Of a stretch of DNA of 53,003 bases, positions 25,464 to 34,091 are shown piece after piece (position 1 is the first letter of the stretch; the number at the start of each line of letters is the position of its first letter). This DNA comes from Pseudomonadota bacterium (GTDB taxonomy: Bacteria; Pseudomonadota; Alphaproteobacteria; Sphingomonadales; Sphingomonadaceae), in assembly GCA_023433305.1 (NCBI GenBank), contig JAEZCZ010000132.1, positions 1 to 53,003 on the forward strand, written 5' to 3'. The translations under genes were made by a program, and so were the position numbers. The notes beneath the pieces were generated by a model. It made no database searches. It had not been told where the DNA came from and was given only the letters and a program-made list of their open reading frames with translations.

Positions 25464-26872
25464 GGTTCGATCCCGTCGTGGATGGGAAAAGCATAGTCTT
25501 CGGGAGCCCAGCCCCCGCCGAGCGCCTGGGTCAGGCGCACGAAGGCGCTGGCCCGCTCGGCTTCGGCGCTGACTTGCGCATTGCGCGCCGAAAGGAGTTG
25601 GTTCTCCGACGTAAGCAGGTTGCGGAAGTCGGTCAGCCCGGCCTGGTACTGGCTGCGTGCGAGGATGGCCGAGTTGTCGGCAGCATCGAGCGCTTCGCCA
25701 AACAGCGTCACGCGTTCGTCTGCCTTGCGCAAGTCGACCGCCGAAGTCTCCACCTCCTCGAGCGCTCCGAGGATCGATAGCCGCCACGCGGCGAGCGCGC
25801 CTGCCGCCGCCGCCTCGGCGCTGTCGATCTGGGCCCGCGTGCGGCCGCCGTCGAAGATGAGCTGGCTGACCGTGCCGAAGAGGTTGCCGGTGATCAGGTC
25901 GAACAGGCTGTCGAGCCCGATCGAAGTGCTGCCGATCGTGCCGCCGAGCCGCACCAGTGGCAAGAGTTGCGCCCTGGCCCCTTCGATGCGCGCCGTGCTG
26001 GAGACGAGCGAAGCTTCGGCCGAGCGAACATCAGGACGGCGGCGCAGAACTTCGGCGGGGGCCTCGAATCCGGCCATGACAGGAGGATCGGGCACGAAAT
26101 TCGAGCCCTCCAGCAGGTCGAGCACTCGCCCGGGCGGCTCGCCGATCAGCGTCGAGATGGCATTGGCGGTAGCCGCCAGGTTCGCCTCGAGCAGCGGGAT
26201 GCTCGCCGCCGTCTGCGCGCGTTGGCTGCGCGCCTGTTCGACATCGAGGCTGGAGACCAATCCCGCCTCGACCCGCCAGCGGGCGATCTGCAGGTTCTCG
26301 TCCTGGTAGGCGAGTGTGTCGCGCGCGATGGCGAGTTGCAGCGCCGTGGCACGCGCCTGGATCGTCGCGAGTGCGACCTGGCCGGTGATCAGCCGCTGCA
26401 GGTCGGCGAGCGAATAGCCCGCGGCAGCGAGATCGGCCCGGGATGCGGCGACATCGGAGCCGATCCGCCCGAACAGGTCGGCTTCCCAGCTCGCATCGGC
26501 GCCGAGCGTGAACTGAAGCTCGTCGCGGGCCAGGTCGCCGACGTCGCGCGAGACCCTGCCGCTTGCGGACACCTGCGGAAAGTAACCCGCCCGCGCGCCC
26601 CGCAATTGTGCCCTCGCCTGATCGAGCCGCGCCGCTGCTTGCGCAAGATCGAGGTTGCGTACGACGGAGGCTTCGACGAATTCGGTCAGCAGCGGATCGT
26701 CGAGCAGCCGCCAGTAGGCGGAAAGCTCGAGCGACGCCGGCGCGACGTCCGTTTCGACCCAAGTCGCAGGAACGGGTATCCCGGCATCGGGGGTGGCGGC
26801 GTTCGGCGTGGCGCAAGCCGCCGTCGTCAGGAGCGCGATCCCGGCGATACCATGCCTGGTCCAAGCGGCCAT
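25460..26872 (-). CDS. Outer-membrane efflux channel, NodT/TolC family lipoprotein
   Basis: The 470-residue protein begins MAAWTRHGIAGIALLTTAAC, a lipoprotein signal with the lipidated Cys at position 20, as in NodT/OprM-type channels. The two repeated OEP domains are visible: YWRLLDDPLLTEFVEAS with helices rich in Ala/Gln/Arg, PLVRLGGTIG and the second half RRPDVRSAEASLVSSTARIEGARAQLLP, a strong family signature. It forms the trimeric exit duct for the MacAB-type pump encoded downstream. The start at 26872 follows GGGGGAAAG; a longer frame to 26959 would run through the promoter region. Confidence 0.92.
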   Translation of the reverse strand: MAAWTRHGIAGIALLTTAACATPNAATPDAGIPVPATWVETDVAPASLELSAYWRLLDDPLLTEFVEASVVRNLDLAQAAARLDQARAQLRGARAGYFPQVSASGRVSRDVGDLARDELQFTLGADASWEADLFGRIGSDVAASRADLAAAGYSLADLQRLITGQVALATIQARATALQLAIARDTLAYQDENLQIARWRVEAGLVSSLDVEQARSQRAQTAASIPLLEANLAATANAISTLIGEPPGRVLDLLEGSNFVPDPPVMAGFEAPAEVLRRRPDVRSAEASLVSSTARIEGARAQLLPLVRLGGTIGSTSIGLDSLFDLITGNLFGTVSQLIFDGGRTRAQIDSAEAAAAGALAAWRLSILGALEEVETSAVDLRKADERVTLFGEALDAADNSAILARSQYQAGLTDFRNLLTSENQLLSARNAQVSAEAERASAFVRLTQALGGGWAPEDYAFPIHDGIEP

Positions 26873-26923
26873 TCTTTCCCCCCGCTCCGCCGCCTCATCC
26901 AAACAGCGATGCAGCGAACTAAT

Positions 26924-26938
26924 ACACCAATACGGTGT
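26924..26938. promoter_or_regulatory. Inverted repeat in the efflux-operon promoter
   Basis: ACACC (26924-26928) and GGTGT (26934-26938) form a perfect 5-bp inverted repeat around a 5-base spacer, 52-66 bases upstream of the channel start codon. On the minus strand it falls between weak -35 (CTAGAC) and -10 (TATTAG) elements spaced 16 bases apart. This is where a TetR-type repressor would bind, but no regulator gene adjoins the operon. Confidence 0.4.
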
Positions 26939-27041
26939 CCGTCTAGTCCGCGAGTGCATTTAGTTCCACGAACAGCCGCGAGCTGTCGATGAAATCCGTG
27001 TCGCAATTGGTCGCGTCCGCCTGCCGGCGGAGCAAGGGGCC

Positions 27042-27773
27042 CTACTCTGGCTTGCGGAAGCGCAGCGCGAACTTGTCGCTCGTCGGCTGCACTTCGCGCG
27101 GGTTCACATCGTGCGGATCGTTCGGGTTGTGGAGGAGGTCGCTTTCGGCTTCGAGCGTAAAGCCCGCGGCCCCAACCTGCTCCTTCACCGCCGCCGGGTC
27201 GATGCGATGAAGCGTGCTCGTCGCGGACGTGCCGGTGCCCGGCGCCGCGTGGTCCTCGACGAAATAGATGCCGCCGGGCTTCAACGCCTTGAACGCCCAG
27301 CCGTTGACCGTGGCGATGTCGCCGTGGGCCAGGTCGTGATAGTTCTCGGTCGTCCAGACCAGGTCGACCGGCTCCGGCAGCTCGGTCGCGGCATAGTCGA
27401 TCACGACGACCTCGACGTTGCCATACTGCTCGGCCAGGGCATTGATCGCGTCGAGACCGCCCGGACGGTTGGCAAAAAACGCGGGCATCAGGGCATAGAC
27501 CTTGCCTTCGGGTCCCACCGCTTTCGACAGGATGCGAGTGTAATATCCGCCGCCCGGCGCGATCTCGGCGACCTTGTCGCCGGGCTTCACGCCCGCGAAC
27601 GCTACGATCTCAGCCGGCTTGCGGACCGTGTCGCGTGCTTTGTCGGCATCCGGCCGAGCTGTGTCTGCAACCGCGGTCGCGATGGACTCGGTGGCCGCCG
27701 GAGATTGCGCCAAGGCGCTGCCACCCAGGGCGAGACTGACTGAAATGAGGGCAAGTGCCACGCTGCGCCGCAT
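27042..27773 (-). CDS. Exported class-I SAM methyltransferase-like protein
   Basis: The 243-residue protein has a clear signal peptide (ALALISVSLALGGSALAQS) and then a Rossmann-type methyltransferase fold: VAEIAPGGGYYTRILSKAVG (motif I), VVVIDYAATELPEPVDLVWTTENYHDL (motifs II-IV) and LKPGGIYFVEDHAAPGTG. The leader is odd, because SAM is cytosolic, so either the enzyme has another cofactor or role in the periplasm or the leader is retained. The start at 27773 is backed by GGGAGAG. It is a single gene, divergent from the DUF808 gene. Confidence 0.8.
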   Translation of the reverse strand: MRRSVALALISVSLALGGSALAQSPAATESIATAVADTARPDADKARDTVRKPAEIVAFAGVKPGDKVAEIAPGGGYYTRILSKAVGPEGKVYALMPAFFANRPGGLDAINALAEQYGNVEVVVIDYAATELPEPVDLVWTTENYHDLAHGDIATVNGWAFKALKPGGIYFVEDHAAPGTGTSATSTLHRIDPAAVKEQVGAAGFTLEAESDLLHNPNDPHDVNPREVQPTSDKFALRFRKPE

Positions 27774-27869
27774 CGATTCTCTCCCACGTTTCTTTGTGGC
27801 GCTTGCAATGCCACGGCAACTTCTTGAGGACCAGCGCGTTGCGTCGGTTCGAACGGTTGAGGAGTTTGC

Positions 27870-28826
27870 ATGCCCGGTGGTCTGGTCGCACTGCTTGACG
27901 ACGTCGCCGCGCTGGCCAAGCTCGCCGCAACTTCCATCGATGACGTCGCCGGCGCGGCCGGTCGCGCGGGAACCAAGGCCGCCGGCGTCGTCATCGACGA
28001 CGCAGCCGTCACCCCGAAGTACGTCGTCGGCCTGTCCCCGTCGCGCGAACTGCCGATCGTCTACAAGATCACCAAGGGCTCGCTGCGGAACAAGCTGCTG
28101 TTCCTCCTGCCCGCCGCGCTGGCGCTCAGCGAATTCGCGCCCTGGTTGATCGTCCCGCTGCTGATGATCGGCGGCGCCTATCTCTCGTTCGAGGCGACCG
28201 AGAAAATCTGGGAAGCACTGTCACACACCACGCACGCCGAGGAAGTCCTCGACATCGTGAGCGCGGAGGAGCTCGAACAGCGCCAGGTGAGCGGCGCCAT
28301 CCGCACCGATTTCATCCTCTCCGCCGAGATCATGGCGATCGCGCTTTCGCAGCTCCCCGAGCTGTCGCTGGTGATGCGTGCCGTGGTGCTCGCCATCGTC
28401 GCGGTCGTGATCACGGTCGGCGTCTACGGCACGGTGGCGCTGATCGTGAAGATGGATGACGTCGGCCTCCACCTCAGCCAGCGCGCGTCCGCCCTCGCCC
28501 GCGCCGTGGGTCACGGCCTGGTCCGCTCGATGCCCGTACTTCTCAAGGCCCTGTCGATCATCGGCACGGCGGCGATGCTCTGGGTCGGCGGCGGGATCTT
28601 CAGCCACGGGCTCGAGGAGTTCGGGGTCGGGGTCGTGCCCCACACGATCCACGACATAGCGGTCGCGGCCGGGTCAGCTGCGCCGGCCGCCCAAGGGGTC
28701 GTTCAATGGGTCGTCGAAGCTGTCGGCTCGGCCGTCGTCGGCCTGATCGTCGGCGGCGTCATCGTCGCGGTGTTCCATCTGATCCCGCGGAAGGAGCCGC
28801 ACGGCTCGGCTCCCGCGACGCACTGA
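27870..28826 (+). CDS. DUF808 family membrane protein (YedI-like)
   Basis: The 318-residue protein has the typical DUF808 start, MPGGLVALLDDVAALAKLAA followed by DDVAGAAGRAGTKAAGVVIDD and AVTPKYVVGLSP(S)RELP, then four or more TM helices (LLFLLPAALALSEFAPWLI, MAIALSQLP..VVLAIVAVVITVGVYG, IIGTAAMLWVGGGIF, VGLIVGGVIVAVFHLIP). The start follows GAGGAG. Function is not established; the family is sometimes listed as an inner-membrane protein. Its last 68 bases overlap the 3' end of the convergent MFS gene. Confidence 0.88.
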   Translation: MPGGLVALLDDVAALAKLAATSIDDVAGAAGRAGTKAAGVVIDDAAVTPKYVVGLSPSRELPIVYKITKGSLRNKLLFLLPAALALSEFAPWLIVPLLMIGGAYLSFEATEKIWEALSHTTHAEEVLDIVSAEELEQRQVSGAIRTDFILSAEIMAIALSQLPELSLVMRAVVLAIVAVVITVGVYGTVALIVKMDDVGLHLSQRASALARAVGHGLVRSMPVLLKALSIIGTAAMLWVGGGIFSHGLEEFGVGVVPHTIHDIAVAAGSAAPAAQGVVQWVVEAVGSAVVGLIVGGVIVAVFHLIPRKEPHGSAPATH

Positions 28827-29985
28827 GCCGCACCGCCTGCAAGCCCAGCAGCACGACGAGCGACATCGTCGCCGCGCCGATATACCACGGCGCATCGTGC
28901 CCGATCGTCGCATAGATCAGCCCGAACAGCGGCGGCGCCACGATCCGCCCCACGGCGTTCGACGCCATCAGAAGCCCCATCGTCCCGCCCTGCCGATCGG
29001 GAGGAATATGGCGCGACAACAGGGCGCCGGCGGAAGGGAACGCCAGGCTGTGGCCCGTCATCAGCAGGCCCATCAGCAGCACGCCCGAGACCGGCAGGCG
29101 GATCACCGGCTGGAGCAGCATCGACAGCGACAGCAGCGCGAGCCCGATCACGATCACCCGCGCCTCGCCAAAACGCGCGACCAACGGCCCGATCAACACG
29201 AGCTGCGCAAACAGCCCTCCCCCGCCAATGGCGAGGAAGGCAAAGCCGAGGTCGTTCGCGCTCCAACCGAAGTTCTCTTCGCTCCACAGCCCGTAGATCG
29301 CCTCCATCGAGGCGAACATCGAGATGCCGCAGAAGGAGATCACGAACAGCCGCAGCAGCAGAGGCTGTCCGCCGACGAAACGGATCGCCTCGCTATAGGC
29401 GGGCAGCGGCGCGCCTCTCCCCTTCGCGGGCACCGCATCGCGCAGCGCCACCACGCACCACGCCGAGGCGAGCAGCGACAGTCCCCCGGCGATGAAGATC
29501 GGCAGCCGGAAGCTCTCCGCCACCACCTCGTCTCCCGCGAACACGCCGCCGAGCACCGGCCCGAACGCGAAGCCGAGACTGAACGCCGCGCCGAAGTATC
29601 CCATCGTCTTGGCACGACGCTCCGGCGTCGAGACATCCGCGATGAATCCCTGCGCCACGCTCAAGGTGCCCGAGAAGAAGCCGCTGACCACGCGGATGAG
29701 GATCGCCGCCCACAGCGTCGGCGCATACGCAAACGCGGCGTAGCTCAGCGCGGCGAAAAACGTCGTCACCGCCAGCACCTTGCGCCGGCCCCATACGTCC
29801 GACTGCCGGCCCCAGTAGATCTCGCCGAACACGTTGCCGAAGCTGTAAGCCGCGAACAGCAGCGCGATCTCGAACGCATCGGCGTCGAACACCTGCCCGT
29901 AGAACGGCAGGAGCGGCAGGATCAGGCTGAAGCCGGCGATGTTGATGAACACCGCGACGAGCAGCGGCGGCAGCCGCCTATCCAC
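28759..29985 (-). CDS. MFS transporter, DHA1 (TetA-like) type
   Basis: The 408-residue, 12-TM major-facilitator protein contains the loop-2 motif A GRQSDVWGRRKVL and the helix-5 VVSGFFSGTLSVAQGFIAD typical of DHA1 proton antiporters. GTG 29985 is preferred as start because GGAG precedes it by 10 bases and it overlaps the SMP-30 stop by only 8 bases; an ATG at 30024 would add 13 residues without a site. It is the second gene of an operon with an SMP-30 lactonase, which hints at uptake or efflux of a sugar acid or lactone, but DHA1 members also export drugs. The C-terminus overlaps the DUF808 gene. Confidence 0.85.
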   Translation of the reverse strand: MDRRLPPLLVAVFINIAGFSLILPLLPFYGQVFDADAFEIALLFAAYSFGNVFGEIYWGRQSDVWGRRKVLAVTTFFAALSYAAFAYAPTLWAAILIRVVSGFFSGTLSVAQGFIADVSTPERRAKTMGYFGAAFSLGFAFGPVLGGVFAGDEVVAESFRLPIFIAGGLSLLASAWCVVALRDAVPAKGRGAPLPAYSEAIRFVGGQPLLLRLFVISFCGISMFASMEAIYGLWSEENFGWSANDLGFAFLAIGGGGLFAQLVLIGPLVARFGEARVIVIGLALLSLSMLLQPVIRLPVSGVLLMGLLMTGHSLAFPSAGALLSRHIPPDRQGGTMGLLMASNAVGRIVAPPLFGLIYATIGHDAPWYIGAATMSLVVLLGLQAVRLSASREPSRAAPSAGSDGTPRR

Positions 29986-30844
29986 GGTAACGCGGCTCCG
30001 CCAGGCCGCGAACGCCGAGCCCATCGATCACGTAGCACCAGCCATCGCCCTCGGCGGGCTCGCGCCCCAGGAAGGTCGGATCGATGCTCGGCACGAACAG
30101 CCGGTCGAGATCGGGCCCGAAGAACATGCAGCTCGCGGGCAGGCGCGTCGGCATCTCGATCGCCTGCCTGACCTCGCCTTGCGGCGAGAGCCGCAGCACC
30201 ACCCCGCCCTCGCAGATCGCGACCCACAGGTCGCCGTCGGCATCGACCGTAGCGCCGTCCGGGATGGGTCCATAGGCGGAACTGTCGAAGAATGCCCGCC
30301 GGTTCGAAGCCGTGCCCGTCTCGATGTCGTAGTCGTAGGCGTAAATGACCTGGCGCATGGAATCGGCGTGGTAGAGCGTACGATCGTCGGGCGAGAAGCA
30401 CGGCCCGTTGCCAAGAATTAGCCCCTCGTCGAGCTGGCGGATCGCTCGGTCCGCGCCGAGCGAATAGAGCCCGCCGATCGGCTCCTTCGCCTGCCGATGG
30501 CTCGTGCCGAACACGAAGCGCCCCGCCCGATCGACCTTTCCGTCGGCGAGCTGGATCGCCGGGTCGGCCGGATCGAACAGCGCGAAGGGAGTCACCGCGC
30601 CGCTTTCGAAATGGAGCGCATGGATGCCGTCCGGCAGCGCCACGATCGCCCCGCCGCCTTCACGCAGCGCCATCGACCCGATCATGTCGGGGACCGGCCA
30701 GCTTCTGTGCTCTCCACTGGCGGGATCCCAGCGGAGCACGCGCTTCTCCAGGATGTCGATGTAATAGAGCGCCTGTTCGCCCGCATCCCAGACCGGTCCC
30801 TCGCCGACACTGCAGCGAGCGAGCGGCAAACGCGTGATCCTCAT
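29978..30844 (-). CDS. SMP-30/gluconolactonase/LRE family lactonase
   Basis: The 288-residue cytosolic protein (no signal) is a six-bladed propeller lactonase. Metal and substrate motifs of the family are present: CSVGEGPVWD (Glu ligand), LADGKVDRAGRFVFGTSH, LGNGPCFSPDDRTLYHADS (Asn ligand) and PDGATVDADGDLWVAI (Asp ligand), with RLPASCMFFGPDLDRLFV near the end. Members hydrolyse sugar lactones (gluconolactone, arabinono- or galactonolactone) in non-phosphorylating sugar oxidation. It starts at ATG 30844 after GAAGGGGG and is the first gene of an operon with an MFS transporter. Confidence 0.9.
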   Translation of the reverse strand: MRITRLPLARCSVGEGPVWDAGEQALYYIDILEKRVLRWDPASGEHRSWPVPDMIGSMALREGGGAIVALPDGIHALHFESGAVTPFALFDPADPAIQLADGKVDRAGRFVFGTSHRQAKEPIGGLYSLGADRAIRQLDEGLILGNGPCFSPDDRTLYHADSMRQVIYAYDYDIETGTASNRRAFFDSSAYGPIPDGATVDADGDLWVAICEGGVVLRLSPQGEVRQAIEMPTRLPASCMFFGPDLDRLFVPSIDPTFLGREPAEGDGWCYVIDGLGVRGLAEPRYRG

Positions 30845-30871
30845 CGCCGGGCCCCCTTCCGGCGACGATAT

Positions 30872-30883
30872 TAACGAACGTTA
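30872..30883. promoter_or_regulatory. Inverted repeat TAACG-AA-CGTTA in the lactonase promoter
   Basis: The perfect 5-bp arms (30872-30876 and 30879-30883) sit 28-39 bases upstream of the lactonase start. On the minus strand they overlap the spacer and -10 box of a plausible promoter (TTGCCT, 16 bases, TAATAT). This is a good place for a sugar-responsive repressor of the LacI or GntR type, although no such regulator is encoded in the window. Confidence 0.45.
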
Positions 30884-30913
30884 CGATGGAGGCAACAACC
30901 TCCGCTCGAAAGG

Positions 30914-33664
30914 TCAGGCCGCCCCGTGGCAGTGCTTGTACTTCTGGCCGGAACCGCAAGGGCAAGGCGCGTTGCGGCTGATGTCCATCCCGGCGTAGGG
31001 ATCGCCCTCGCCTTCCGTGCCGCCCGGTCCCGCGGTGGCCCGCGGCGCGCCGGCCAATGCCCCGAGAATGGCTTCCGCCCCGGTCGCGCGGCTCGTCCCA
31101 TCCGCGTCGTCGGTTCCGAAGAACGGGTCGATGTGGCCGGTCAGGAACTCGGGCAGCTCGGGAAGGTCCATCGGCGGCGGCGGAGCCTGCATGCGCAATT
31201 GCGCCGTCATCAACACACGCGTCACGTCCTCGCGGATCACCTCGAGCATCGACTCGAACAGTCCGAACGCTTCCTGCTTGTACTCGTTGATCGGCTGCTT
31301 CTGCGCATAGGCGCGCAGGAACACCACCTGGCGCAGCGCATCGAGCGTGGCGAGGTGTTCCTTCCAGTGGTGATCGAGCCGGTCGAGCAGGATCTGCTTT
31401 TCGACCTGGCGCCAGATCGCCGGATCGCTTTCGGCGATCTTCGCCGCCATCTTCTGGTCGGCCATCTCCACGAGGCGCTCCTCGATCAGCTCGGGCTCGA
31501 CCGCCTCTTCCTGCATCCAGGCGTCGATGGGCGCCTCGAAGCCGAGTATGTCGGCGACCTTCGCCTTCAGGCCTTCGATGTCCCACTGCTCCGGATAGGA
31601 GTCCGGCGGACAGGCGGCGGCGACCATCGAGTTGATCGCATCGACCCGCATGTCGACGACCACCTCGTCCACCGTCTCGCTGTCCATGACGTCCGAGCGC
31701 TGCTCGTAGATCACCTTGCGCTGGTCGTTCATCACGTTGTCGTATTCGACGACCTGCTTGCGGACCTCGTAGTTGCGCGCCTCGACCTTCTTCTGCGCGG
31801 TCTCGATCGCCTTCGACAGCCATTTGCTGCCGATCGCCTCGCCGTCCGCGAGGTTGGAATTCATCATCTTGGCGAACAGCGTGTCCGGCCCGAAGACGCG
31901 CAGCAGGTCGTCCTCCAGGCAAAGGTAGAACTTGCTCAGGCCCGGATCGCCCTGGCGCCCGGAACGGCCGCGGAGCTGGTTGTCGATGCGGCGGCTCTCA
32001 TGGCGCTCGGTGCCGAGCACGAACAGACCGCCCGCCTCGAGCACCTTCTGGCGCTCGGCCGCGACTTCGGCCTTGATCCGCGCGATCTCGATGTCGCGCT
32101 TGGCGCCCTCCTCGAGGTCCGCCAGCTCGTCGTTGATGCGAAACTCCACGTTGCCGCCCAACTGGATGTCGGTGCCGCGACCGGCCATGTTGGTGGCGAT
32201 GGTGACCGCGCCGAGCCGTCCGGCCTGGGCCACGATATGCGCCTCCTGTTCGTGGAAGCGGGCGTTGAGCACCGCGTGCTTGACGCCTTCCTTGTCGAGG
32301 TAGCTGCTGAGGAGCTCGGACTTCTCGATCGACACCGTGCCGACCAGCACCGGCTGGCCGATCTTGCTCTTCTCCCCGATGGACTTGGCGATGGCCTGGA
32401 ACTTGTCCGCGGTGTTCTTGTAGAACTCGTCCTCCTCGTCGACGCGCCTGACCGGCACGTTGGTCGGGATTTCGACGACGTTGAGCTTGTAGATGTCCCA
32501 GAACTCGGCCGCTTCGGTGGCCGCCGTGCCGGTCATGCCGGACAGCTTGGGGTACATGCGGAAATAGTTCTGGAAGGTGATCGAGGCCATCGTCTGGTTC
32601 TCGGGCTCGATCTTCACGCCCTCCTTGGCCTCGACTGCCTGGTGCAGCCCGTTCGACCAGCGGCGGCCGTCCATCATGCGCCCGGTGAACTCGTCAATGA
32701 TGACGACCTTGTTGTCCTTCACGATGTAGTCGATGTCGCGCTTGAACATCACGTTCGCCTTGAGCGCCTGGTCCAGGTGATGGACCACCATCGTGTTCTC
32801 GACGTCGTAGAGGTTGTCGGTGACCACCGTGCCCTGCTCGATCAGCAGCTTCTCGACGTGCTCGACGCCGTCTTCCGTCAGCTGGACGTTCTTGGTCTTC
32901 TCGTCGGCCTCGTAGAGCTCGGCGGGGAGCGTCTTCACCAGCGCGTCGAGCGTCATGTAGAGTTCGGACTTGTCCTCGGTCGGGCCCGAGATGATCAGCG
33001 GCGTGCGCGCCTCGTCGATCAGGATCGAGTCCACCTCGTCGACGATCGCGAAATTGAACGGACGGTGCACTTGCTGCGCCCGCTCGTGCTTCATGTTGTC
33101 GCGCAGATAGTCGAAGCCGAACTCGTTGTTCGTGCCGTAAGTGATGTCGGCCGCATAGGCTTCGCGCCGCGCGTGCTCGGGCAGGTTGGGCACGATCACG
33201 CCGACCGACAGCCCCAGGAAGTTGTGCAGCTTGCCCATCGTCTCGGCGTCGCGGCGCGCCAGGTAGTCGTTGACCGTGACGATGTGCACGCCCTTGCCCT
33301 CGAGGGCGTTGAGATAGGTTGCGAGCGTCGCCACCAGCGTCTTGCCCTCGCCCGTCTTCATCTCGGCGATCTCGCCGCGGTGGAGCACGATGCCGCCGAC
33401 CATCTGCACGTCGAAATGGCGCAGGCCTAGCACGCGCTTCGACGTCTCGCGGACGGTGGCGAAAGCCTCGGGCAGGATGTCGTCGAGCGTCTTGCCGGCG
33501 GCGAGCTGCTCGCGGAACTTGGCGGTCTGGGCCTTGAGCTCCTCGTCGGTGAAGCCTTCGATCACCGGCTCGAGCGCATTGATATGCCCGACGATCTTGT
33601 CGAGCGAACGGACGTAACGGTCGTTGGCGGAGCCGAAAACGGCCTTCGCGAGCGCGCCGATCAT
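30914..33664 (-). CDS. secA: Preprotein translocase ATPase SecA
   Basis: The 916-residue motor drives preproteins through SecYEG. Visible: MKTGEGKTLVATLATYLNAL (Walker A), VDEVDSILIDEARTPLIISG (Walker B and DEAD-type motif), the preprotein cross-linking domain, GMTGTAATEAAEFW, IATNMAGRGTDIQLGGNVE, RIDNQLRGRSGRQGDPG, the helical scaffold and the C-terminal SEC-C zinc motif NAPCPCGSGQKYKHCHG used for SecB binding. Length is standard. The start at 33664 is preceded by AGGATC. Confidence 0.98.
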   Translation of the reverse strand: MIGALAKAVFGSANDRYVRSLDKIVGHINALEPVIEGFTDEELKAQTAKFREQLAAGKTLDDILPEAFATVRETSKRVLGLRHFDVQMVGGIVLHRGEIAEMKTGEGKTLVATLATYLNALEGKGVHIVTVNDYLARRDAETMGKLHNFLGLSVGVIVPNLPEHARREAYAADITYGTNNEFGFDYLRDNMKHERAQQVHRPFNFAIVDEVDSILIDEARTPLIISGPTEDKSELYMTLDALVKTLPAELYEADEKTKNVQLTEDGVEHVEKLLIEQGTVVTDNLYDVENTMVVHHLDQALKANVMFKRDIDYIVKDNKVVIIDEFTGRMMDGRRWSNGLHQAVEAKEGVKIEPENQTMASITFQNYFRMYPKLSGMTGTAATEAAEFWDIYKLNVVEIPTNVPVRRVDEEDEFYKNTADKFQAIAKSIGEKSKIGQPVLVGTVSIEKSELLSSYLDKEGVKHAVLNARFHEQEAHIVAQAGRLGAVTIATNMAGRGTDIQLGGNVEFRINDELADLEEGAKRDIEIARIKAEVAAERQKVLEAGGLFVLGTERHESRRIDNQLRGRSGRQGDPGLSKFYLCLEDDLLRVFGPDTLFAKMMNSNLADGEAIGSKWLSKAIETAQKKVEARNYEVRKQVVEYDNVMNDQRKVIYEQRSDVMDSETVDEVVVDMRVDAINSMVAAACPPDSYPEQWDIEGLKAKVADILGFEAPIDAWMQEEAVEPELIEERLVEMADQKMAAKIAESDPAIWRQVEKQILLDRLDHHWKEHLATLDALRQVVFLRAYAQKQPINEYKQEAFGLFESMLEVIREDVTRVLMTAQLRMQAPPPPMDLPELPEFLTGHIDPFFGTDDADGTSRATGAEAILGALAGAPRATAGPGGTEGEGDPYAGMDISRNAPCPCGSGQKYKHCHGAA

Positions 33665-33701
33665 GGGCGGGATCCTGACTTTTCTAGATAATGCATGATC
33701 A

Positions 33702-33721
33702 GCCGCGCGGTTGCGCGCGGC
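33702..33721. other. 8-bp GC hairpin upstream of secA
   Basis: GCCGCGCG (33702-33709) and CGCGCGGC (33714-33721) form a perfect 8-bp stem with a GTTG loop. It lies between the secA start and the end of the small exported-protein gene at 33754, both on the minus strand, so it may end or attenuate the upstream transcript. No T-tract follows in either direction. Confidence 0.4.
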
Positions 33722-33753
33722 CAGGGACGAAGCTTGTTATGGAAACGGGCGCG

Positions 33754-34026
33754 CTATTCGTGCGCGCGGTCCACCTGGAGCATCACCGTGGGGACGACGA
33801 CCACGACCTTGGGCGGCCGCGGGCACGATTTCGGCAGCGCTTCGCCGCGCTCCTTGCGCGCGACGGCCGCTAACCTGGCGGCCTGCGCGCCAAGCGGAGT
33901 GACGCAGGCATAGCCCACATCGACGCTCCGAACGCTCTCGACATCGAACACCCGCGCCTGCGCGGGCGTCCCCACGGCCGCGAGACCGGTGACGAGCACG
34001 AGAAGGGCGAGAAGCTTGCGGAGCAT
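33754..34026 (-). CDS. Small exported protein, unknown
   Basis: The 90-residue product has a clear signal peptide (MLRKLLALLVLVTGLAAVGTPAQA, cleavage before RVFDV) and a mature part of about 66 residues with two Cys (VGYACVTPLG and LPKSCPRPP), which could form a disulfide, and a hydrophobic Val-rich strand KVVVVVPTVMLQV. No ribosome-binding site is obvious. Position-matched small exported genes are common in this part of alphaproteobacterial genomes, but I do not recognise the family. Confidence 0.6.
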   Translation of the reverse strand: MLRKLLALLVLVTGLAAVGTPAQARVFDVESVRSVDVGYACVTPLGAQAARLAAVARKERGEALPKSCPRPPKVVVVVPTVMLQVDRAHE

Positions 34027-34091
34027 CGGGGCGAAGATAAGCCGTGCGCCTTTAAACGTCCAGCCGTTGCGTCGCGCTTTCTTCAGCGCCT

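Noticed and set aside
28897..30171. 424-codon plus-strand frame opposite the MFS and lactonase genes
   Set aside because: The product is almost only Arg, His, Gln and Glu, the antisense shadow of a high-GC membrane protein.
30886..30903. GGAGG-N6-CCTCC hairpin downstream of secA as a terminator
   Set aside because: The stem is only 5 bp and no run of T follows on the minus strand.
30926..33430. 834-codon open frame on the plus strand opposite secA
   Set aside because: It is rich in Val/Leu/His/Asp of the type produced by the antisense frame of a GC-rich gene, has no recognisable domain, and secA motifs on the other strand are complete.
33702..33721. Hairpin upstream of secA as an intrinsic terminator
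   Set aside because: No T-tract follows the stem on either strand, so it is kept only as an unassigned hairpin.
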